A stretch of 14,111 nt of DNA from an uncultured Collinsella sp. (GCA_958451615.1 CAUDQR010000035.1:1-14111), one strand, 5' to 3'; shown: positions 5,970 to 13,522, counted from the first letter of the stretch. Numbers and translations are program-made. Notes: generated by a model from the sequence alone, not told the origin.

Positions 5970-6993
5970 AGTCATAACATTCGGTATTCCCTCATATAAC
6001 GCCGCCAAGGACATGGACCATTGCATCACCTCCATCTTGGAGGGGAGCAATTATGCCACCGATATCGAGATTATCGTGGTGGACGACGGCTCCAAGGATG
6101 AGACGGCCGCCAAGGCCGACGAGTGGGAGGCCCGTTATCCTGGAATCATCCGCGCGGTGCACCAGGAGAATGGCGGCCACGGTATTGCCGTCCTTTCGGG
6201 TCTGCGCGAGGCGCAGGGCACCTACTACAAGGTTGTCGACTCGGACGACTGGCTTGACGGCGCTGCCCTTTCGACCATGCTGTCGATTCTGCGCGGCTTT
6301 GAAGAGCGCGACCAGCGCGTTGACCTGTTTATCTCGAACTACGTGTACGAGAAGGTTTACGAGGGTACGCATACGGCCATTGGTTACAAGTTTGCCCTGC
6401 CTCGAAAAAAGATCTTTACCTGGGACCAGATCGGCCATTTCCGCCTGGACCAGAATCTGCTCATGCACAGCCTGTGCTATCGCACGGATGTGCTGCGCGA
6501 GTCCAACCTTCCCATGCCGCCGCACACGTTCTATGTGGACAACATCTACGCCTACGTGCCGCTGCCGCGTTGCAAGACCATGTACTACGCCGACATCGAC
6601 CTCTATCGCTACTTTATCGGTCGCGAGGGCCAGAGCGTCAACGAGGCCACGATGGTCAAGCGTCTGGACCAGCAGTTCCGTGTTACGCGTATCATGATGG
6701 AGTCGTACCACCTGTACAGCGATGTCGAGTCGTCGCGTCTGCGCTCGTACATGATGGGTTATTTCACTATGATGATGGCGATCTGCTCGGTGTTGACCAA
6801 GCTTTCCGAGGAAGATTGCGCCGACGAGCGCCTAAAGACGCTGTGGAATGATTTGAAGGCCTATGACGAGCGTATGTATCGTCGTGCACGTTACGGTGTG
6901 GTCGGCTTCTTCACTAACCTCCGCGGTCGTGCCGGAGACAAAACCACACTCGGCCTATACCGTCTTGCCTCAAAGATCTTCAAATTCAACTAG
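5962..6993 (+). CDS. Family 2 glycosyltransferase (possible galactofuranosyl or capsule transferase)
   Basis: A 343-residue GT-A fold glycosyltransferase. I chose the ATG at 5962 because it puts the first strand, KVITFGIPSYN, right at the N-terminus; an ATG at 5944 would add six residues inside glf. Key motifs are IEIIVVDDGSKDET (36-48, nucleotide-sugar binding), ENGGHGIAVLSGLREAQG (69-86) and the DXD-type metal site VVDSDDWLD (91-99). The C-terminal part (about 200-343) is helical, without an evident membrane anchor, and ends in the basic tail SKIFKFN. There is no good ribosome site; it overlaps glf by 8 nt, so coupling to glf translation is likely. Next to glf, a role in adding galactofuranose or building the same polysaccharide is an inference, as GT2 members cannot be assigned by motif alone. 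A nested palindrome begins 33 nt after the stop. Confidence 0.88.
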   Translation: MHKVITFGIPSYNAAKDMDHCITSILEGSNYATDIEIIVVDDGSKDETAAKADEWEARYPGIIRAVHQENGGHGIAVLSGLREAQGTYYKVVDSDDWLDGAALSTMLSILRGFEERDQRVDLFISNYVYEKVYEGTHTAIGYKFALPRKKIFTWDQIGHFRLDQNLLMHSLCYRTDVLRESNLPMPPHTFYVDNIYAYVPLPRCKTMYYADIDLYRYFIGREGQSVNEATMVKRLDQQFRVTRIMMESYHLYSDVESSRLRSYMMGYFTMMMAICSVLTKLSEEDCADERLKTLWNDLKAYDERMYRRARYGVVGFFTNLRGRAGDKTTLGLYRLASKIFKFN

Positions 6994-7025
6994 CTGCTGA
7001 GTAATCGCTGCTGATAGGTTGACTG

Positions 7026-7135
7026 GGCCCCTTGGCCTTTAGTTTGCTACTGCGAACAGTCCTGCTCGCACGGAAAGCACATTGAGTGCTTTCCGGCTCG
7101 TGCGGAACTTGTATCAAACTAAAGGCCAAGGGGCC
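7026..7135 (+). repeat. Nested palindromic 3' element E2 (downstream of the glycosyltransferase)
   Basis: The outer arms 7026-7046 and 7115-7135 are 21 nt each and perfectly complementary. The inner hairpin CGGAAAGCAC (7071-7080) / GTGCTTTCCG (7086-7095) has an ATTGA loop. Read on the plus strand, as the glycosyltransferase is transcribed, the order is arm, ACAGTCCT (7056-7063), inner hairpin, TGCGGAACT (7101-7109), arm. The boxes and the CAC-ATTRA-GTG tip are nearly the same as in the element at 7229-7357, though the arms and lower stems differ. It probably acts at the 3' end of the transcript. Confidence 0.75.
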
Positions 7136-7160
7136 TCTGCTATAAGAATCGATTGTCAGG

Positions 7161-7217
7161 TTATTTGAATTTGAAGATCTTCGACGCGCGGTACACAGGG
7201 GCCTGGGCTGAAAAGAA
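7161..7217 (-). pseudogene. Relic of a second glycosyltransferase 3' end, inverted
   Basis: On the minus strand this short frame ends in APVYRASKIFKFK followed by a stop (7161-7163). The intact glycosyltransferase ends in LYRLASKIFKFN. Seventeen bases are identical in inverted orientation (6973-6989 against 7165-7181), in the same reading frame and at the same distance from a stop codon. A TAA at 7218-7220 closes the frame upstream, so only about 18 codons remain. The likeliest reading is the last piece of a convergent homologous glycosyltransferase gene that was otherwise deleted. A simple inverted duplication of the gene end is the alternative. It lies between elements E2 and E3. Confidence 0.5.
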
Positions 7218-7228
7218 TTAGATTGGAA

Positions 7229-7357
7229 GTCGGTCGGAGGCGGGCGGGCATTACGTTTGTCGCGAGTTCCGCATGCAAAGAAGGCCACTTAATGTGGCCT
7301 TCGTCTTGCATAGGACTGTAGAGCAGCAAACGTAATGCCCGCCCGCCTCCGACCGAC
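7229..7357 (-). repeat. Nested palindromic 3' element E3 (downstream of the S58 peptidase)
   Basis: The outer arms 7229-7259 and 7327-7357 are 31 nt each and perfectly complementary. The inner hairpin is GAAGGCCAC (7280-7288) / GTGGCCTTC (7294-7302), extended below by ATGCAA (7273-7278) / TTGCAT (7306-7311). Read in the peptidase direction (minus), the order is arm, ACAGTCCT (7312-7319), inner hairpin with ATTAA loop, TGCGGAACT (7265-7273), arm. It begins 12 nt after the peptidase stop codon. Confidence 0.78.
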
Positions 7358-7369
7358 GGTCGAGTGAGA

Positions 7370-8371
7370 TTACTTTGCGGCGCCGGGGATGCCATGGGAG
7401 GTTTTGGCGGTTTTGGCTCCGTTTACGATGGCGGTTTGCAAAGCCCTTACGGCGAGCATGCCCAGCAGGTCTAGGGGAACGGCGGCGCTTGCCTGGGCGC
7501 CAAGTTTGCCGCTGGCGAGGGTGTAGATGGTGTCGCCATCGTTGGTGGTGTGCGTGGGACGGATGGCGTGTGCGTAGGCGTCTGCGGCCATCTGAGAGAC
7601 CTTGGTGGCTTGTGCCTTAGTGAGTTCCACGTTGGTGACGATGCAGCTGATGGTGGTGTTGGTGCGGTCGAGCGGCATCTGCATGGATCCGGCGGCGGCA
7701 AAGGCTGCGAGTTCCATATCGACGATCTGGTCGCTATCGGCTGAGGCGCGCATGCCGGCGACCCACTCGCCGGTGAGGGGGTCGACAACGTTGCCGCAGG
7801 CGTTGACCGAGACCACGGCGCCCACCTTGATGGGGCCGAGCGCCACGGCGGCAGCGCCAAGGCCGGCCTTCATGCAGGTGGCGGGGCCCATGAGCTTACC
7901 CACGGTAGCGCCCGTGCCGGCGCCTACGTTGCCCTGTTCGAGCTTGGTGGGGGTGTGGTCGAGCGCCTCGCGCACGGCGGCGATGCCGGCCTCAATGTCG
8001 GGGCGAACGGTGGGGTCGCCAAAGGCAAGGTCGAAGATACAGCTGGAGCACACGATGGGCACCTGCGTGGGGCCGACGGGCAGACCAATGCCGCGGCTCT
8101 CGAGTTCGCGGGCCACGCCGCTTGCAGCCTCGAGGCCAAAGGCCGATCCGCCCGAAAGGCAGACGGCGTGGACCTTATCGACGGTGTTTTCGGGACGCAG
8201 CAGGTCGGTCTCACGCGAAGCGGGGGCGCCACCACGTACGTCAACGCCACCGGTGGCACCCTCGGGCGCCACGATTACGGTGCAGCCGGTGCCAGCCTCC
8301 TCGTCCGTATAGTTGCCAAAGCAAAAGCCATCGACATTGCAAACATCGATGGCTTCGAGCAGTGTGTCCAT
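7370..8371 (-). CDS. S58 family peptidase (DmpA/P1, self-processing aminopeptidase-like)
   Basis: A 333-residue member of the DmpA/P1 peptidase family (Ntn-hydrolase-like fold). Members cleave themselves into two chains and then act as aminopeptidases or esterases on small peptides. The start at 8371 is set by GGAG at a 5-nt spacing and by the family N-terminus; the open frame further upstream has no family similarity. Visible blocks are CTVIVAPEGATGGVDVRGGA (30-49), AVCLSGGSAFGLEAASGV (69-86), NVGAGTGATVGK (148-159) and the processing site region DRTNTTISCIVTN (235-247), where cleavage before T239 would free the nucleophile. The late block IRPTHTTNDGDTIYTLA (270-286) is also typical of the shorter actinobacterial members. 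No signal peptide is seen, so it is likely cytoplasmic. Substrate unknown. The gene follows maf by about 100 nt with hairpins between, and element E3 closes its 3' end. Confidence 0.88.
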   Translation of the reverse strand: MDTLLEAIDVCNVDGFCFGNYTDEEAGTGCTVIVAPEGATGGVDVRGGAPASRETDLLRPENTVDKVHAVCLSGGSAFGLEAASGVARELESRGIGLPVGPTQVPIVCSSCIFDLAFGDPTVRPDIEAGIAAVREALDHTPTKLEQGNVGAGTGATVGKLMGPATCMKAGLGAAAVALGPIKVGAVVSVNACGNVVDPLTGEWVAGMRASADSDQIVDMELAAFAAAGSMQMPLDRTNTTISCIVTNVELTKAQATKVSQMAADAYAHAIRPTHTTNDGDTIYTLASGKLGAQASAAVPLDLLGMLAVRALQTAIVNGAKTAKTSHGIPGAAK

Positions 8372-8393
8372 GTTTTCTCCTATCGGTTTTCCG

Positions 8394-8410
8394 CCGGGCC
8401 TTATGCCCGG
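8394..8410 (-). promoter_or_regulatory. Small GC-rich hairpin in the S58 peptidase leader
   Basis: CCGGGC (8394-8399) pairs with GCCCGG (8405-8410) around a 5-nt loop, about 22 nt before the peptidase start and ahead of its ribosome site. There is no T run, so it is not a clear terminator. Function unknown. Confidence 0.25.
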
Positions 8411-8440
8411 TCGGGATCCGTACGGTACGGCAAAATTGTA

Positions 8441-8463
8441 GGCGCTGGGGGATAACCAGCGCC
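8441..8463 (-). terminator. Putative terminator of the DJ-1/maf operon
   Basis: GGCGCTGG (8441-8448) and CCAGCGCC (8456-8463) form a perfect 8-bp stem with a 7-nt loop, 8 nt after the maf stop. On the minus strand the sequence TACAATTTTG follows, a weak T run. It may end most of the operon transcript or let part of it read into the peptidase gene. Confidence 0.55.
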
Positions 8464-8471
8464 AGATGCAA

Positions 8472-9053
8472 TTACGAGAGTTTTTGAATCGCGCGTGCGA
8501 CGCGAGCGATGGGCAAGCCCACCACGTTGTAGAAGTCACCCGAAATATCGTGCACAAGCATGCGGCCGCCTGTGCCTTGGATGCCGTAGGCCCCGGCCTT
8601 GTCCATGGGTTCGCCGGAGGCAACATAGCGCTCGATCTGCTCTTCGGTAAGCTCATAGAACGTCACGTCGGTTACATCGACAAACGACAGGCTCTCGGCG
8701 GCATGCGGAGCGGCCGTGTCGCCTGCCTTAACGATGCAGACGCCGGTTGCGACCTGGTGCGTGCGGCCCGAAAGCTCGCGGAGCATGGTGCGCGCCTCGT
8801 CCTCGGTTGCCGGCTTGCCCAGAATCTTGCCATCGAAGGTGACAATAGTATCGGCCGCGACGGTCAGTTCTTTGGGCTCGGCATGCTCGGCGGCAACGGC
8901 GGCGGCTTTGGCGCGTGCTAAGCGTTCAACGAGCGTAAGCGGGGCCTCGCCATCAAAAGGCGTTTCGTCGATATCTGCGGGAATCACGCGAATGTCATAG
9001 CCTGCCTCGCGCATCAACTCGATGCGGCGCGGTGATTGCGAAGCCAAAATCAT
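8472..9053 (-). CDS. maf: Maf family nucleotide pyrophosphatase
   Basis: A 193-residue Maf/YhdE-type nucleoside triphosphate pyrophosphatase. Enzymes of this family hydrolyse dTTP, UTP and modified nucleotides to the monophosphate plus pyrophosphate and are linked to septum control and nucleotide-pool cleaning. It begins with the Maf signature ILASQSPRR (2-10). ADIDET (26-31), VAADTIV with D68 (65-71), the conserved GK (79-80) and DKAGAYGIQG in the C-terminal third follow; the last block is typical of the dTTP/UTP-acting subgroup. The length is normal. The start codon overlaps the stop of the DJ-1-like gene as ATGA, which implies translational coupling. A terminator-like hairpin follows the stop. 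Confidence 0.94.
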   Translation of the reverse strand: MILASQSPRRIELMREAGYDIRVIPADIDETPFDGEAPLTLVERLARAKAAAVAAEHAEPKELTVAADTIVTFDGKILGKPATEDEARTMLRELSGRTHQVATGVCIVKAGDTAAPHAAESLSFVDVTDVTFYELTEEQIERYVASGEPMDKAGAYGIQGTGGRMLVHDISGDFYNVVGLPIARVARAIQKLS

Positions 9054-9592
9054 AGCTGAATGCCCTCGGCGACCTTCTCGACGGCCTTGTCGCCGGCGAG
9101 CGTGCGCAGCAGCTCAAGCGCAAAGGGGAGCGACTGGGCCATGCCGCTGGCGGTGATGATGTTGCCGTCTTGCGTAACCTTCTCGCCGGTATAGGCGCCT
9201 TCGGGGAAGCTTTTCTCAAAGCCAGGGAAGCACGTGGCGTGGCACCCCTCGAGTAGGTCGAGCTCGCCCAGGATAAACGGGGCGGCGCAGATGGCGGCAA
9301 CGTGCTTGGTCGCGGCGAACTTGCAGACCACGTCGCAGACGCGCTGATCGGCACGCAGGTTGGTGGCACCGGGCAAGCCGCCGGGCAGCACGACGCAGTC
9401 GTACTCGTCAAAGTTGATCTCATCAAAGAGCGCATCGCAGGTCACGGGGATCTGCAGCGAGCTTACGACCTCACGTGTGGGCATAATCGAGACGAGCGTG
9501 GCACGCACACCGCCGCGACGCATGACATCGACCATGGTCAAGCATTCAATAGTTTCAAAGCCATCGGCGGCGAGAACGGCAACGCTGGGCAT
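9050..9592 (-). CDS. DJ-1/PfpI family protein (YajL/ThiJ-like)
   Basis: A 180-residue DJ-1/PfpI superfamily protein with a glutamine-amidotransferase-like fold. The start at 9592 is preferred over the ATG at 9616 because AAAGGAA lies 6 nt before it and the family N-terminus, PSVAVLAADGFETIE, begins right there. C102 sits in the nucleophile elbow AAICAAP (99-105), and E16 matches the glutamate that tunes this cysteine in human DJ-1. VVLPGG (67-72) and GLPGATNLR are typical of the YajL/DJ-1 branch. Members act as chaperones, in oxidative-stress protection or on glyoxal-type adducts; the exact role cannot be read from the sequence. It forms a two-gene unit with maf through a 4-nt overlap. Confidence 0.92.
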   Translation of the reverse strand: MPSVAVLAADGFETIECLTMVDVMRRGGVRATLVSIMPTREVVSSLQIPVTCDALFDEINFDEYDCVVLPGGLPGATNLRADQRVCDVVCKFAATKHVAAICAAPFILGELDLLEGCHATCFPGFEKSFPEGAYTGEKVTQDGNIITASGMAQSLPFALELLRTLAGDKAVEKVAEGIQL

Positions 9593-9698
9593 GAGGGTTC
9601 CTTTCATAGGCGGCATACAATTAGCCGTCTTATACCCCGAAGACCTCCGCTTGCCACGCTCGATTTCTCAATGATTTATCTGAGCAATGATTGAGTGA

Positions 9699-11012
9699 CT
9701 AGTTGCGCCTAAGGTGGACGACGGTCTCGCAGTGGAAGGTTTGCGGGAACAGGTCGACTGGCGTGATCTTGACGGGGGAGAAGGTGCCTTCTTCGACAAA
9801 GCGTTTGAGATCGCGCGCCAGGGTGGCCGGGTCGCAGCTCACGTAGGCGACATCGCGAGCACTCGTGCTGGCGATAAGGTCGATCGCCTCGGGGGCGAGG
9901 CCTGCGCGCGGCGGGTCGACCACCAAGACGTCGGCATCCTGGTCGGGGAACTCGCGCACCGCGTCTCCGCCAATGACGTCGACGTTATCAAGCTTGTTGA
10001 TCTCCAGGTTACGGCGCAGGTCGCGCACGGCCGGGCCGTAGGCCTCGACGGCGGCGACGAAGTCGCAGCGGCGGGCGAGCGGCAGGGTAAAGGTTCCGGC
10101 GCCGCAGTACAGGTCCACGGCAAGCTCGTCTTCTTGCGGGTCGAGGGCGTCCATAACGAGCTCGATCAAAATCTCGGCACCCTTGGTGTTGACCTGGAAA
10201 AAAGACGGGGCAGACAAGCGCATCTGACCCTCGGCGATATTCTCGGTCCATGAGCCCTCTCCGGCGAGCATTTCGACCTTGGAGACACGGCGGGCCTTCT
10301 TTTCGCCCTTGCTCATCACGCGCACGATGCTCGTGGGATGAGCGGCGTCCGCCAGCACGCGGGAGACCTGCGAGCGCGGAAAAGAGCCTGTGGGCGTCCA
10401 GAGTGCGACCTCGAGTGCCTTGGTACGGCGCGATGCACGAATGCCCACGCGTTCGAGTCCCAAGTCATGGCTGCCGCTTAGATAGTTGAGTGCGCCGACG
10501 ACCGATTTGAGCGCCTTGGGAAAACGTTTATCGAACAGCGGGCACGCATCGACGGTCACGATTTTGCTGGGGTCGACACCGTGCATGCCAAGGCGCACGC
10601 GACCGTTGACGACGGTCGGTTCGAGCTCGATTTTATTGCGGTAGCCCCAGTCGTCCTTGGTGTGGCAGATGGGCTGCACCAGCTCGTCGACTTGCTCAGG
10701 GCTGAACTTGCCGATGCGCTCGAGCGTGGAGCGCAGGTTTTGCTCCTTGGCGGCAAGCTGTGCCGTGCGTGAGAGATTGCCCCACGAGCAGCCGCCGCAG
10801 ATGCCCACGTAGGGGCAGGGAGGCTGAATGCGATCGGGGCTCGGCTCCAGAATCTCGGTCGTGCGGGCGCGCATGAACGACTTGCCGTCCTGTACGACCT
10901 CGGCCTCGACGGTGTCGCCTGCCACGGCGCCCTGCACAAAGACGGCCTTGCCGTTGTCGGCGTGCGCCAGCCCGTCGGCGCCGTAGGTCATCGATTCTAT
11001 AGTGAGCTTCAT
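9699..11012 (-). CDS. rlmD: 23S rRNA (uracil-C5)-methyltransferase, RlmD/RumA family
   Basis: A 437-residue TrmA/RumA-family RNA m5U methyltransferase using S-adenosylmethionine. I start at 11012 (MKLTIESMTYGADG), where the TRAM RNA-binding domain begins; the in-frame start at 11048 adds 12 unlikely residues. The TRAM domain spans about 1-57. Four cysteines fit the family's [4Fe-4S] cluster: C66, C72 and C75 (CPYVGICGGC) and C157 (DACPLF). The SAM site is VDLYCGAGTFTLPLA (299-313). VVDPPRAGL (364-372) and YVSCDPATLARDL (390-402) hold the catalytic C393, and E429 in the terminal HCETVVHL is the usual proton-abstracting base. The family is certain; the exact target uridine (1939, 747 or both, as for RlmCD) is not decidable from sequence alone. 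It is about 114 nt downstream of ppk with a terminator between. Confidence 0.92.
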   Translation of the reverse strand: MKLTIESMTYGADGLAHADNGKAVFVQGAVAGDTVEAEVVQDGKSFMRARTTEILEPSPDRIQPPCPYVGICGGCSWGNLSRTAQLAAKEQNLRSTLERIGKFSPEQVDELVQPICHTKDDWGYRNKIELEPTVVNGRVRLGMHGVDPSKIVTVDACPLFDKRFPKALKSVVGALNYLSGSHDLGLERVGIRASRRTKALEVALWTPTGSFPRSQVSRVLADAAHPTSIVRVMSKGEKKARRVSKVEMLAGEGSWTENIAEGQMRLSAPSFFQVNTKGAEILIELVMDALDPQEDELAVDLYCGAGTFTLPLARRCDFVAAVEAYGPAVRDLRRNLEINKLDNVDVIGGDAVREFPDQDADVLVVDPPRAGLAPEAIDLIASTSARDVAYVSCDPATLARDLKRFVEEGTFSPVKITPVDLFPQTFHCETVVHLRRN

Positions 11013-11060
11013 ATCCCTGCCTGTCATTCGTGTTGTTGTTCGCACCATGGTAGCAGGGAA

Positions 11061-11102
11061 AAGCGCCCCGCATCCGAGGCTTTCCTCAAATGCGGGGCGC
11101 TT
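11061..11102 (-). terminator. Rho-independent terminator of ppk
   Basis: AAGCGCCCCGCAT (11061-11073) and ATGCGGGGCGCTT (11090-11102) form a perfect 13-bp stem with an inner GAGG/CCTC hairpin. On the minus strand a TTTT run follows the GC-rich stem. It sits 23 nt past the ppk stop. Confidence 0.88.
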
Positions 11103-11125
11103 CTACAAACTGCTTCTACAAACGA

Positions 11126-13522
11126 CTATTTCGTCTTGCCGGTAATGAGCGTCTTAAGACCCAGGCCGATCAGGCCCAGGCCCATGCGCACGCGACCGGG
11201 GCGATGGCGCTCGATGGCCTTGGTCCTGCCGGTGGGCTTATCGCGACGGGCGCTCGTCTCGGGTGCGGGCTTGGTGACCTGCGGCTCGGGCTGAGGTACA
11301 GGTGCGGGCTCGGGCTCAATGACGGTCGCCTGGACCTTCTGAACCTCGGGTGTGGCCGGCTGCGGCTCAGGAGCAGGCTTTGCCTCAATGACGGGCTCGG
11401 GCGCGGCCTCGGCGTTGCGATAGGCACGCTCCAGCAGGGCTTCCTGCGAGTTGAAGGGCTTCTCGCCCTCTGCACGCTCCACGGGGACCCAAGTGCCGTC
11501 GCTCGTGAGGCTGCGGGCCTTCACGTTGTCGCGCAGCTGCATGCCCATGTACTCGTGCACCAGGGCGCGGCAGGTGGGGTCGAGCACGGGGAAGGCGATC
11601 TCCACGCGGTGTTCGGTGTTGCGCGTCATCATGTCGGCCGAGCTCAGGTAGATCATGTCCGAGTCCACGCCAAAGGCGTAAACGCGCGCATGCTCCAAAA
11701 AGCGTCCGACGATAGAACGGACATGCACGTTCTCGGTCTTGCCAGGAACGCCCGGCTTGAGGCACGAGATGCCGCGGATGATCATGTCCACGCGGACTCC
11801 TGCGCACGATGCCTCGGCGATCTTGTCGATGACCTCGCGGTCGGTGAGCGAGTTGAGCTTAAAGAACACGCGGGCGGGCTCGCCAGCGAGAGCGCGCTGG
11901 ATCTCGCGATCCAGACCGCGCATGATGAGCGGCTTGAGACCGACCGGCGCCACGCCCAGGAAGCGGTAATCGCCGCGCAGATTGCCCAGCGACAGGTTGC
12001 GGAAGAACAGGTTGGCGTCCTCGCCGATACCGGGGTGGGCGGTCATGAGCATAAAGTCGCTGTAGAGTTTGGCCGTCTTCTCGTTAAAGTTGCCGGTGCC
12101 CAGCAGCGTTAGGCGCGTTAGCGCCATGCCCTCGCGATAGGTGAGCTGGCAGATCTTGGAGTGGCACTTAAAGCCCTCGGAGCCGTAGATGACGGTGCAG
12201 CCGGCCTCTTCCAGGCGCTCGGCCCACTCGATGTTGTTCTGCTCGTCAAAGCGCGCGCGGAGCTCCATGAGCACCGTGACCTCTTTGCCGTTCTCGGCGG
12301 CATCGATCAGCGACTCGCACAGGCGGCTCTGCTTGGCCACGCGGTAGAGCGTGATGCGCAGCGAGATGCACTCGGGGTCGTAGGCTGCTTCGTGCACCAG
12401 GTCCAAGAACGGATTCATGGCCTCGTAAGGGTAAAAGAGCAGCTTGTCGTGCTGCAGCACCTGCTCGCGGATGGAACGGGACATGTCGATGGTGGGGTTG
12501 GGCTGCGGCTTAAACGGCGTAAAGAGCAGCTCGTTGCGTAGATGCTCGGGAATCTTGCCCTCAATGCCGAAGACGTAGCCCAGGTCGAGCGGGATATCGC
12601 AGGTAAAGACCGAGCGGCGAGAAAGCTCGAGCGCCTTGCGGATGGTCTTGAGCGTCGCCTTCTCGAGCGACCCCGAGACCGCGAGCACTACCGGCTGCAG
12701 ACGCAGGCGCTTCTTGAGGATGCGCTTCATGTGCTGGCGGTAGTCCTCTTCCTCCTCGACGCCCTCGCCGTCCGGATCGATGTCGGCGTTGCGGGTGACG
12801 CGGATGAGCGCGCGGTCGAGCGGCTTATAGGAGCCAAAGCAGCTGTCCAGGCAGGCGAGGATGACGTCCTCGAGCAGAATGTAGGAGTAGGTGCCGGCGG
12901 GCGAGGGGATCTCGACCACGCGGTTCATCGAGGCGGGAATCTCGATTAGGCCCAGCAGACTTTCCTCGTCGGTGACGCCGTCCAGGCCGCAGGCCAGGTA
13001 GAGTGCGCCGTTGCGCAGGTTGGGGAAGGGGTGGCGCGGGTCAATCACCAGCGGTGAGATGACCGGCGACACGTAGGCCTGGAAGTAGCGGGTTACAAAG
13101 GTGCGCTCCTCGGGCGTAAGCGAATCGACACGCGCGCGGTGAACGCCCAGGGCGTCGAGCTTGCCCTCGATGCTCTTAAAGATGGACTCCCATCGGGTAA
13201 GGAGCCCGGGCATTTCGGCCATGACGGCATCGACCTGTTCGGAGGCGGTCATATTGCTTTTGTTGTCGACAGGCTGTTTTTTGAGCTCTGCCAGATCGGA
13301 CAGGCCGCCCACGCGCACCATGAGAAACTCGTCGAGGTTGGACTCGAAAATCGACACGAACTTTAGACGCTCGAACAGCGGAACGGTCTCGTCGAAGGCT
13401 TCGTCAAGCACACGGTTGTCAAAGCGTAGCCAGCTGAGCTCTCGGTTCTGCGTGTACGAGAAGTCGCGCGGCGGTTTGCGCAGCTTTGCGGCGGCTTGCT
13501 TTTTTTCGATTTTGCTCGGCAT
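11126..13522 (-). CDS. ppk: Polyphosphate kinase 1 with C-terminal Pro/Glu-rich extension
   Basis: A 798-residue PPK1, which polymerises ATP gamma-phosphates into inorganic polyphosphate at or near the membrane. Family markers in order are YTQNRELSWLRFDNRVLDEA (23-42), ESNLDEFLMVRVGGL (60-74), LVIDPRHPFPNL (158-169), and two phospholipase-D-like halves with the catalytic histidines H454 (GFKCHSK) and H611 (GRFLEHAR). Both are 19 residues beyond E. coli H435 and H592, so the core is collinear. The core ends near 700. Residues about 703-762 are a linker rich in Pro, Glu, Ala and Val, followed by a basic stretch and a hydrophobic glycine/leucine tail (GLGLIGLGLKTLI). That makes the protein about 100 residues longer than the E. 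coli enzyme. I chose the ATG at 13522; ATG 13528 and GTG 13567 are also in frame, and none has a strong ribosome site. A stable hairpin (13540-13554) lies just upstream. Confidence 0.93.
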   Translation of the reverse strand: MPSKIEKKQAAAKLRKPPRDFSYTQNRELSWLRFDNRVLDEAFDETVPLFERLKFVSIFESNLDEFLMVRVGGLSDLAELKKQPVDNKSNMTASEQVDAVMAEMPGLLTRWESIFKSIEGKLDALGVHRARVDSLTPEERTFVTRYFQAYVSPVISPLVIDPRHPFPNLRNGALYLACGLDGVTDEESLLGLIEIPASMNRVVEIPSPAGTYSYILLEDVILACLDSCFGSYKPLDRALIRVTRNADIDPDGEGVEEEEDYRQHMKRILKKRLRLQPVVLAVSGSLEKATLKTIRKALELSRRSVFTCDIPLDLGYVFGIEGKIPEHLRNELLFTPFKPQPNPTIDMSRSIREQVLQHDKLLFYPYEAMNPFLDLVHEAAYDPECISLRITLYRVAKQSRLCESLIDAAENGKEVTVLMELRARFDEQNNIEWAERLEEAGCTVIYGSEGFKCHSKICQLTYREGMALTRLTLLGTGNFNEKTAKLYSDFMLMTAHPGIGEDANLFFRNLSLGNLRGDYRFLGVAPVGLKPLIMRGLDREIQRALAGEPARVFFKLNSLTDREVIDKIAEASCAGVRVDMIIRGISCLKPGVPGKTENVHVRSIVGRFLEHARVYAFGVDSDMIYLSSADMMTRNTEHRVEIAFPVLDPTCRALVHEYMGMQLRDNVKARSLTSDGTWVPVERAEGEKPFNSQEALLERAYRNAEAAPEPVIEAKPAPEPQPATPEVQKVQATVIEPEPAPVPQPEPQVTKPAPETSARRDKPTGRTKAIERHRPGRVRMGLGLIGLGLKTLITGKTK

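Noticed and set aside
4779..6050. Minus-strand open frame (423 codons) opposite glf
   Set aside because: This is an antisense shadow; glf carries all its family motifs and there is no ribosome site or motif for the antisense frame.
8372..8656. 95-residue N-terminal extension of the S58 peptidase frame, running into maf
   Set aside because: The extension overlaps maf on the same strand in another frame, shows no family similarity, and crosses a terminator-like hairpin; a good ribosome site precedes the ATG at 8371.
9667..9695. CTCAAT/ATTGAG inverted repeat after the rlmD stop
   Set aside because: Six base pairs around a 17-nt loop with no GC-rich stem or T run; too weak to call a terminator.
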